From: Dechloromonas sp.
Lineage (GTDB): Bacteria; Pseudomonadota; Gammaproteobacteria; Burkholderiales; Rhodocyclaceae
Direction of reading: 5' to 3'
DNA length: 50,517 nucleotides
Assembly: GCA_008933675.1 (NCBI GenBank)
Contig: WBUO01000007.1
Span: forward strand, 1 to 50,517
Positions 44,334 through 50,517 of the stretch are shown here, one piece after another; position 1 is the first letter of the stretch; every line of letters starts with the position of its first letter. The translations under genes and the position numbers were made by a program. The notes under the pieces were generated by a model, which worked only from the letters and a program-made list of their open reading frames with translations, was not told where the DNA came from and did not search any database.

Positions 44334-45038
44334 ATGAAACAAGCATTTGCAATTAATTCTCCCGTCATGATTCCGGTCGCGGCCGGCGAGCTCGGCTTTC
44401 CTGTCCGGCGTGTATTCTGCGTCGGCCGGAACTATGCGGATCATGCGCGGGAAATGGGGGCGGTCGATCAGGCCGAGGGGCGTGAGCCGCCCTTCTTCTT
44501 CACCAAACCCGGCGATGCCGTGGTCGCTGGTCTGGGCGAAATGGCTGTCAGCTACCCGCCAGCGACAAGCAATCTTCACCACGAAATCGAGATGGTGGTG
44601 GCGCTGGGAGGCGGCGGAGCAAACGTTTCACCGGCTCAGGCGTTGTCCCTGGTCTTCGGCTATGCCGTCGGCCTTGATCTGACGCGTCGTGACCTGCAGG
44701 CGGCCGCCAAAGCCAAGGGACACCCATGGGACATGGGCAAGGGCTTCGATCAGTCGGCCGTCTGTGGTGCCATCGCGCCGGTCGCTGAGTGCGGCCATCC
44801 GGCAACAGGGCGCATCTGGCTGAGCGTGAATGGCGAGGTGCGCCAGGAGGGGGATCTGGCCGCCATGATGTGGAAAGTGCCTGAGATCATTGCCCAGTTG
44901 TCGACACTGGTCCGGCTCGCAGCCGGCGACCTGATCTATACCGGTACGCCGGCCGGTGTCGGGGCCGTCTTGCCGGGCGATGTCCTGATGGGCGGAGTCG
45001 ACGGTGTCGGCGGTTTGCAGGTGCGTATCGTCCGCTGA
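44334..45038 (+). CDS. Fumarylacetoacetate hydrolase family protein
   Basis: This 234-residue FAH-family hydrolase or isomerase has the [15 protein letters not shown] start, [11 protein letters not shown], the metal site [11 protein letters not shown], and [19 protein letters not shown] and [16 protein letters not shown]. The metal ligands (Glu pair and Asp) are present. It is closest in style to fumarylpyruvate hydrolases and 2-keto-alkene hydratases of aromatic breakdown, though the substrate cannot be told. The ATG at 44334 has GGAGG about 11 bases upstream. It is convergent with paaK across a 45-base gap. Confidence 0.88.
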   Translation: MKQAFAINSPVMIPVAAGELGFPVRRVFCVGRNYADHAREMGAVDQAEGREPPFFFTKPGDAVVAGLGEMAVSYPPATSNLHHEIEMVVALGGGGANVSPAQALSLVFGYAVGLDLTRRDLQAAAKAKGHPWDMGKGFDQSAVCGAIAPVAECGHPATGRIWLSVNGEVRQEGDLAAMMWKVPEIIAQLSTLVRLAAGDLIYTGTPAGVGAVLPGDVLMGGVDGVGGLQVRIVR

Positions 45039-45083
45039 CGCATGGTGGCCGGCGAGCCGCTTCGGCTGCCGGCCGCGAAAACG

Positions 45084-46379
45084 CTACTGCGGTCGCTTGT
45101 CGATGACGCGTCTGGCTTTGCCGACCGAGCGTTCGATGCCGCCGACCTCGACGACATCGATGCGCGCCGAGATGCCGATGTAGGACTTGATGTGGTGCTG
45201 CAGGTCGTGCGCCACGAATTCCTTCTCTGGGCCGCTGGCGAACTGGAACTCCGGCTTCATTTCGACATTGACCTTCAGCGAGTCGAGATGGCCGTCGCGC
45301 GTCACCTCGATGACATAGTGCGGCGACAGTTTCGGCTGCCGGAGGATCAGCTCCTCGATCTGCGACGGGAAGACGTTGACGCCACGGATGATCAGCATGT
45401 CGTCCGAGCGCCCGGTGATCTTGCCGATGCGCCGCATGGAACGTGCAGTCGGTGGCAGCAGCGCAGTCAGGTCGCGGGTGCGGTAGCGGATCACTGGCAT
45501 TGCTTCCTTGGTCAGCGAGGTGAACACAAGTTCGCCCTGGCTGCCTTCGGGCAGGACTTCGCCGGTGTTCGGGTCGATGATCTCGGGATAGAAATGGTCT
45601 TCCCAGATCACCGGGCCGTCCTTGGTTTCGGCGCATTCGTTGGCGACGCCCGGGCCGATCACTTCCGACAGGCCGTAGATGTCGATGGCGTCGATGCCGA
45701 AGGCGGCCTCGATCTCGCCGCGCATGGCGTCGGTCCACGGCTCGGCGCCATGGATGCCGATGCGCAGCTTGGTACTGCGCGGATCAATACCTTGGCGGCG
45801 GAATTCGTCGGCGATGTTGAGCATGTACGACGGCGTGACCATGATGATCGATGGCTGGAAGTCGCAGATCAGCTGCACCTGTTTCTCGGTCTGCCCGCCG
45901 GACATCGGGATCACCGTGCAGCCGAGCCGCTCGGCACCGTAATGGGCGCCGAGACCGCCGGTGAACAGGCCGTAGCCATAGGCAACATGGACGATGTCGC
46001 CCTTGCGCCCACCGGAAGCGTAGATGGAGCGGGCGATCAGTTCGGCCCAGGTGTCGATGTCCCGCTGCGTGTAGCCGACGACGGTCGGCTTGCCGGTGGT
46101 GCCGCTGGAGGCATGGATGCGCACCACTTCTTCGCGCGGCACGGCGAACATGCCGTAGGGATAGTTGTCGCGCAGGTCATGCTTGGTGGTAAACGGGAAG
46201 CGCGCCAGGTCGGCGAGGCTGCGGAAGTCTTCCGGATGGACGCCGGCTGCGTCGAACTTGGCGCGGTAGTGCGGAACATTCTTGTAAACATGCTGGAGCG
46301 TCCATTTCAGGCGCTCGGTCTGCAGGGCGACGATTTCGTCGCGGCTGGCGGTTTCGATGGCGTGCAGGCCCTTGTTCAT
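45084..46379 (-). CDS. paaK: Phenylacetate-CoA ligase PaaK
   Basis: This 431-residue adenylate-forming enzyme has P-loop SSGTTGKPT (91-99), IYGLSEVIGPG, ELVFTSLTKEAMPVIRYRTRDLT and the C-terminal lysine region. It activates phenylacetate to phenylacetyl-CoA for aerobic or anaerobic aromatic degradation. The start is the ATG at 46379. No other paa genes are in the window, so the copy is isolated here. Benzoate or another aryl acid is possible as a substrate, but the sequence fits PaaK well. The convergent FAH-family hydrolase may belong to the same aromatic theme. Confidence 0.93.
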   Translation of the reverse strand: MNKGLHAIETASRDEIVALQTERLKWTLQHVYKNVPHYRAKFDAAGVHPEDFRSLADLARFPFTTKHDLRDNYPYGMFAVPREEVVRIHASSGTTGKPTVVGYTQRDIDTWAELIARSIYASGGRKGDIVHVAYGYGLFTGGLGAHYGAERLGCTVIPMSGGQTEKQVQLICDFQPSIIMVTPSYMLNIADEFRRQGIDPRSTKLRIGIHGAEPWTDAMRGEIEAAFGIDAIDIYGLSEVIGPGVANECAETKDGPVIWEDHFYPEIIDPNTGEVLPEGSQGELVFTSLTKEAMPVIRYRTRDLTALLPPTARSMRRIGKITGRSDDMLIIRGVNVFPSQIEELILRQPKLSPHYVIEVTRDGHLDSLKVNVEMKPEFQFASGPEKEFVAHDLQHHIKSYIGISARIDVVEVGGIERSVGKARRVIDKRPQ

Positions 46380-46502
46380 TATTGACTCCCTCCTCGGTCG
46401 GGCATTGTCGTCGGCTCCGCTCGGGCCACGGTTGAGCCAGATCAAGCGTCACCCGTTTTGCCTATGCCGACTGCTTTGCCGGTCGTGCGACAATGCGCGC
46501 CC

Positions 46503-47843
46503 ATGCTGCTTGCCGCCATCCGCGGGCTGATCGCCCACGCTTTCCCGATCCTCGTCGCCCAACTGGCCTCGATCGGCATGATGGTGGTCGATACGGCGGT
46601 GCTCGGACATGTCAGCCCGGCCGATCTGGCCGCCGTTGCCATCGGGGGCGGCATACATGTCTCCGTTGTATTCGCGCTGGTCGGCGTGCTGCAGGCAGTC
46701 GGCCCCGTTGTCGCCCAACTGCATGGCGCCCGCCGCGACGGCGAGGTGGCAGGCGTGTTGCATCAGGGGTTCTGGCTGGCCCTGCTGCTTGCCATTCCCG
46801 GCATCCTGTTTCTACTGCACCCGGGGGCTGTACTCGGTCTGGCGGCGATGGATGCAGAGGTCGAGGCCAAGGTGCGTGCCTATCTCGGGCTGCTGGCCTG
46901 GGGGCTGCCGGCCTCCCTTTGCTACCGGACCTTCTACGCCTTCTGCAACGCCCTCGGCAAGCCGCGGGTACTGATGGGTATCGGACTGGCCGCCCTCGGC
47001 CTGCACGCCATACTGGCCTGGGGTCTGGCGCTGGTCGGCTGGTTCGGCGCGCCGCTCGGTGTTGTCGGCTGTGCCTGGTCGAACGTACTGATAGCCTGGC
47101 TGGCCTGCCTGGCCGCCGGTGCCTATCTCGGCCTCGGTCCGCTCGGTCGTCGCTACCGGCCGTTTGCCGGCTGGCAGGCACCGCGCTGGCGGCGCTGGCG
47201 CGAGTTGCTGCGTCTCGGCGTGCCGATGGGCTTTTCCAATCTGGTCGAGATCACGTCATTCACGCTGATCGCATTGTTTATCGCGCCGCTCGGGGCAACG
47301 GTGGTTGCCGGTCATCGCATTGTCGCCAACCTGTCGGCCCTGACCTACATGCTGCCGCTGGCCCTGGCCATCGCCAGCATGGCGGCCGTCGGTCAGGCGA
47401 TCGGCGCGCGTGACTGGGTGCAAGTGCGGATTACTGTCCGTGCCGCGTTGCTGCTTGCCGCCGCCTTGTCCTCATTGGTCGGCATCCTGCTGTGGCTGGC
47501 AACGGCGCCGCTGGTCGCTGCCTATACCGACGATCCGGTCGTACGCCAGGTGGCGGCGGGACTGGTCATCTATGTCGCCATCTACCAGTTCTTCGATGCG
47601 CTGCAGACCATCGCCGGCCATGTGCTGCGTGCCTGCCGGGTGACCTTCCTGCCGATGCTGGTGCAGATTTTCTGTTTCTGGGGGGTCGGTCTGCTCGGCG
47701 GCGCCTGGCTGTGCTACCGCTGGTCGCCGCCACTCGGCGCCGCCGGCTTCTGGCTGGCGGCGGCCCTCGGGCTGGTGCTGGCGGCCGGCTTGCTGCTACC
47801 TCTGATGCGGCGGGCCATCCAGGCCCTTGAATCGGCGTCGTAA
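46503..47843 (+). CDS. MATE family efflux protein
   Basis: The 446-residue protein has 12 membrane helices in two homologous halves, with the MATE features PILVAQLASIGMMVVDTAVLGH, AVGPVVAQLHGARRDGE and the second-half GFSNLVEITSFTLIALFIAPLG and AVGQAIGARDW. It exports drugs or metabolites using a proton or sodium gradient. I chose the ATG at 46503, which begins right at the first helix; a start 45 bases earlier adds a non-family leader. It is divergent from paaK. The substrate is unknown. No clear promoter stands out in the 123-base gap. Confidence 0.9.
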   Translation: MLLAAIRGLIAHAFPILVAQLASIGMMVVDTAVLGHVSPADLAAVAIGGGIHVSVVFALVGVLQAVGPVVAQLHGARRDGEVAGVLHQGFWLALLLAIPGILFLLHPGAVLGLAAMDAEVEAKVRAYLGLLAWGLPASLCYRTFYAFCNALGKPRVLMGIGLAALGLHAILAWGLALVGWFGAPLGVVGCAWSNVLIAWLACLAAGAYLGLGPLGRRYRPFAGWQAPRWRRWRELLRLGVPMGFSNLVEITSFTLIALFIAPLGATVVAGHRIVANLSALTYMLPLALAIASMAAVGQAIGARDWVQVRITVRAALLLAAALSSLVGILLWLATAPLVAAYTDDPVVRQVAAGLVIYVAIYQFFDALQTIAGHVLRACRVTFLPMLVQIFCFWGVGLLGGAWLCYRWSPPLGAAGFWLAAALGLVLAAGLLLPLMRRAIQALESAS

Positions 47844-47879
47844 TTATGAATTTTGGCGCGTAACGAAAATCCCGGTCTG

Positions 47880-47888
47880 TGGTAAGAT
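47880..47888 (+). promoter_or_regulatory. Extended -10 promoter of sucCD
   Basis: TGG followed by TAAGAT forms an extended -10 element 93 bases before the sucC ATG, with no clear -35. The 137-base leader region up to sucC also holds a GC-rich stretch (47911-47932) and an AAGGAAAG ribosome site. Confidence 0.4.
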
Positions 47889-47980
47889 TTTGCGCCTAAC
47901 AACGGTATAACCGGGCGGGGCCGGGGGACTGCATGGCTACTGCTCATCGCTCGCAACTCAACTAAACGCAAGGAAAGCGC

Positions 47981-49141
47981 ATGAAAATTCACGAATATCA
48001 GGGCAAACAAATCCTGAAGAAATTCGGCGTTACGGTTCCGCGCGGGATTCACTGCACGACCGTCGAAGACGCAGTCAAGGCAGCCGAAACCCTGGGCGGC
48101 AAGGTCTGGGTGGTCAAGGCCCAGATTCACGCCGGTGGCCGTGGTAAGGGCGGTGGCGTCAAGGTGGCAACCTCGCTGGAAAAAGTGCGCGAGTACGCCG
48201 GCCAGATCCTCGGTATGCAGCTGATCACGCACCAGACCGGTCCGGAAGGCCAGAAGGTCCGCAATCTGCTGATCGAGGAAGGCGCCGACATCAAGCATGA
48301 ATACTACGTTGCTGCGCTGACCGACCGCGCGACCCAATCGGTGGCCATGATGGCCTCCTACGAAGGCGGCATGGATATCGAAGAAGTCGCCCACAAGACC
48401 CCCGAAAAGATCATCAAGGTCTTCATCAACCCGCTGGTCGGCCTGACCGACGAGCAGGCCCTGACCCTGGCCAAGGGCATGGGCATGAACGAAGCCTCCA
48501 TTCCGCAGTGCGTGGAAACGTTGAAGAACCTGTACACCTGCTACATGGAAACCGACGCCTCGCTGGCCGAAATCAATCCGCTGATCCACGAAGGCGACGG
48601 CACCGTCAAGGCGCTGGATGCCAAGTTCAACTTCGACTCCAATGCGCTGTACCGTCAGCCGGAAATCGTCGCCATGCGCGATCTGGACGAAGAGGATGCC
48701 GACGAAATCGAAGCTTCCAAGTTCGACCTGGCCTACATCTCCCTCGACGGCAACATCGGCTGTCTGGTGAACGGTGCCGGTCTGGCCATGGCCACGATGG
48801 ACACCATCAAGCTGTTCGGCGCCGAACCGGCCAACTTCCTCGACGTCGGCGGCGGTGCCACGACCGAGAAGGTGACCGAAGCTTTCAAGATCATGCTCAA
48901 GAACCCCAAGGTCAAGGGCATCCTGGTCAACATCTTCGGCGGCATCATGCGCTGCGACACGATCGCTACCGGTGTCGTCGCCGCGGCCAAGGAAACCCAC
49001 CTCTCCGTGCCGCTGGTCGTCCGCATGAAGGGCACCAACGAAGACCTGGGCAAGCAGATCCTCAAGGACTCCGGTCTGCCCATCATCTCTGCCGATTCCA
49101 TGGCCGAGGCCGCCACCAAGATCGTCGAAGCGGTCAAGTAA
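47981..49141 (+). CDS. sucC: Succinyl-CoA synthetase (ADP-forming) beta subunit SucC
   Basis: The 386-residue protein has an ATP-grasp domain ([45 protein letters not shown]) and a C-terminal CoA-ligase domain ([32 protein letters not shown]). It catalyses the substrate-level phosphorylation step of the TCA cycle with SucD. The ATG has AAGGAAAG 5 bases upstream. It is followed by sucD after 11 bases with its own GGAG. Confidence 0.97.
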   Translation: MKIHEYQGKQILKKFGVTVPRGIHCTTVEDAVKAAETLGGKVWVVKAQIHAGGRGKGGGVKVATSLEKVREYAGQILGMQLITHQTGPEGQKVRNLLIEEGADIKHEYYVAALTDRATQSVAMMASYEGGMDIEEVAHKTPEKIIKVFINPLVGLTDEQALTLAKGMGMNEASIPQCVETLKNLYTCYMETDASLAEINPLIHEGDGTVKALDAKFNFDSNALYRQPEIVAMRDLDEEDADEIEASKFDLAYISLDGNIGCLVNGAGLAMATMDTIKLFGAEPANFLDVGGGATTEKVTEAFKIMLKNPKVKGILVNIFGGIMRCDTIATGVVAAAKETHLSVPLVVRMKGTNEDLGKQILKDSGLPIISADSMAEAATKIVEAVK

Positions 49142-49152
49142 GGAGCTAGCGA

Positions 49153-50046
49153 ATGTCTATTCTGATCAACAAGAACACCAAGATCATCACCCAGGGCATC
49201 ACCGGCAAGACCGGTCAGTTCCATACGGAAAAGTGCCAGGAGTATGCAAATGGTAAGGAATGCTTCGTTGCCGGCGTGAACCCGAAGAAGGCCGGCGAGT
49301 CGATCTTCAACATCCCCATCTACGCCTCGGTCAAGGAAGCCGCCGCTGAAACCGGCGCCACCGTGTCCGTCATCTACGTGCCGCCCGCCGGTGCCGCTGC
49401 CGCCATCTGGGAAGCCGTTGAAGCCGACCTCGATCTGGCCATCTGCATCACCGAAGGCATCCCCGTCCGCGACATGCTGATGGTGCGCAACAAGATGAAG
49501 GAAAAGGAAGCCAAGGGCGGCAAGAAGACCCTGCTGCTCGGCCCGAACTGCCCTGGCCTGATCACCCCGGACGAAGTGAAGATCGGCATCATGCCGGGTC
49601 ACATCCATCGCAAGGGTCGTATCGGCGTCGTTTCCCGCTCCGGCACGCTGACCTACGAAGCCGTCGGTCAATTGACCGAACTGGGCCTCGGCCAGTCGTC
49701 CGCCGTCGGTATCGGTGGTGACCCGATCAACGGCCTGAAGCACATCGACGTCATGAAGATGTTCAACGACGATCCGGATACGGACGCCGTCATCATGATC
49801 GGCGAAATCGGCGGTCCGGACGAAGCCGAAGCCGCCCAGTGGTGCAAGGCCAACATGAAGAAGCCGATCGTCGGCTTCATCGCCGGCGTCACCGCCCCGG
49901 CCGGCAAGCGCATGGGCCACGCCGGCGCCCTGATCTCCGGCGGCGCCGACACCGCCGATGCCAAGCTCGCCATCATGGAAGAGTGCGGCTTCAAGGTCAC
50001 GCGCAATCCGTCCGAAATGGCCAAGCTGCTGAAGGCCATGCTGTAA
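49153..50046 (+). CDS. sucD: Succinyl-CoA synthetase alpha subunit SucD
   Basis: The 297-residue protein has a CoA-binding Rossmann domain (ITQGITGKTGQFHTEK, ICITEGIPVRDM, LGPNCPGLITP) and the active phosphohistidine His256 in RMGHAGALISGG. It forms the heterodimer or heterotetramer with SucC. It is last in the sucCD operon and is followed by a terminator. Confidence 0.97.
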   Translation: MSILINKNTKIITQGITGKTGQFHTEKCQEYANGKECFVAGVNPKKAGESIFNIPIYASVKEAAAETGATVSVIYVPPAGAAAAIWEAVEADLDLAICITEGIPVRDMLMVRNKMKEKEAKGGKKTLLLGPNCPGLITPDEVKIGIMPGHIHRKGRIGVVSRSGTLTYEAVGQLTELGLGQSSAVGIGGDPINGLKHIDVMKMFNDDPDTDAVIMIGEIGGPDEAEAAQWCKANMKKPIVGFIAGVTAPAGKRMGHAGALISGGADTADAKLAIMEECGFKVTRNPSEMAKLLKAML

Positions 50047-50064
50047 TACGAGCACCAGCTCAGC

Positions 50065-50095
50065 AAAAAGGCGGGCCGCGGGTCCGCCTTTTTTT
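50065..50095 (+). terminator. Rho-independent terminator after sucD
   Basis: A 10-bp stem (AAAAAGGCGG and CCGCCTTTTT) with a GC-rich loop is followed by a T run. It lies 18 bases after the sucD stop. Confidence 0.93.
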
Positions 50096-50118
50096 CGTCC
50101 ATCGTTCCGGAGAAAATC

Positions 50119-50517
50119 ATGGCCCTGTTCCTCAGCGAAAACGACGTCAAACAAGTGCTGACCATGGAAATGGCGCTCGACGGCGTCGAATCGGCGCACC
50201 GCGACCTGGCCCTCGGCCAGGCGCTCGACACGCCGCGCCAGCGCAGCCGGCTGCCGCAGACGGTGCTGCACATCCTGCAGGGGGCGCTGCCGGCCCAGGG
50301 CGTGCTCGGCTACAAGGCGTACACCAGCAACCGTAGCGGCAACCGCTTTCTCGTTCATCTGTTCGATGCCGCCAGCGGTCGCCTGCGCGCCGTGCTCGAG
50401 GCCGATTTTCTCGGCATGATGCGCACCGGCGCTGCCAGCGGCGTCGCCGCCCGCTGGCTGGCGCGGCCGGATGCCACGGTGGCCGGCGTCTTCGGCGCCG
50501 GCTGGCAGGCCGAGGGC
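50119..50517 (+). CDS. Ornithine cyclodeaminase/mu-crystallin family protein (3' truncated by window edge)
   Basis: The first 133 residues are visible. The start MALFLSENDVKQVLTMEMALDGVESAH, the GYKAYTSNRSG strand, LRAVLEADFLGMMRTGAASGVAA and the beginning of a Rossmann motif (GVFGAGWQAEG) match the ornithine cyclodeaminase/mu-crystallin family, which includes alanine dehydrogenases and imine reductases. The ATG at 50119 has CCGGAG upstream and follows the sucD terminator, so it is a separate unit. The substrate cannot be assigned from this part. Confidence 0.9.
   Translation, partial: MALFLSENDVKQVLTMEMALDGVESAHRDLALGQALDTPRQRSRLPQTVLHILQGALPAQGVLGYKAYTSNRSGNRFLVHLFDAASGRLRAVLEADFLGMMRTGAASGVAARWLARPDATVAGVFGAGWQAEG

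Noticed and set aside
46458-46502. Earlier ATG for the MATE exporter
   Set aside because: The added 15 residues are not family-like and the internal ATG sits at the first membrane helix.

Overview
The window is about 50.5 kb of GC-rich, tightly packed bacterial DNA. Its gene order (mlaFED-mlaA-mlaC-mlaB, yadGH, ibaG, murA, his genes, tatABC), the PEP-CTERM/exosortase regulators and the MSHA-like pilus genes together suggest a betaproteobacterium, most likely of the Rhodocyclales (the Azonexus/Dechloromonas/Zoogloea/Thauera group). That placement is inference from gene content and order only. I saw no tRNA, rRNA, insertion sequence, prophage or CRISPR array.

Left part (1-16,007). The 3' part of the PEP-CTERM sensor kinase gene prsK runs rightward off the left edge. 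It overlaps tail to tail with a class III adenylate cyclase gene. The rest is a leftward run of genes, mostly with 4-base start/stop overlaps. It begins with prsR, the sigma-54 activator of the PEP-CTERM system, continues with an MSHA-type pilus or pseudopilus assembly set (mshM, L, N, E, G and mshI/J/K-like genes), and ends with two related minor-pseudopilin genes. No major pilin or prepilin peptidase gene is present, so this looks like a reduced secretion-type pseudopilus physically tied to the exosortase regulator.

Middle part (16,113-26,188). Divergent from prsR is an envelope supra-operon: the Mla phospholipid transport system, an ABC-2 exporter (yadGH), ibaG and murA. It is followed by a cold-shock gene with its own terminator and by a TRAP transporter (dctPQM) with its own promoter.

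Right-middle part (26,279-39,621). Histidine genes hisG and hisD are separated from hisB-H-A-F-I-E by an inserted block: a two-gene chromate-type transporter, prsT, a PEP-CTERM surface protein gene, and hisC on the opposite strand. The PEP-CTERM gene has a clear -24/-12 sigma-54 promoter with a consensus IHF site just upstream. This is the architecture expected for a target of PrsR, which is encoded 16 kb away. The his run ends with a HIT-family gene and tatABC.

Right part (39,622-50,517). This holds a YafJ-type glutamine amidotransferase that appears to start at ATT, a DegS-like protease, a Nif3-like protein, a FimV-like peptidoglycan-binding protein, a fumarylacetoacetase-family hydrolase, phenylacetate-CoA ligase, a MATE exporter, succinyl-CoA synthetase (sucCD), and the start of an ornithine cyclodeaminase-family gene cut by the right edge.
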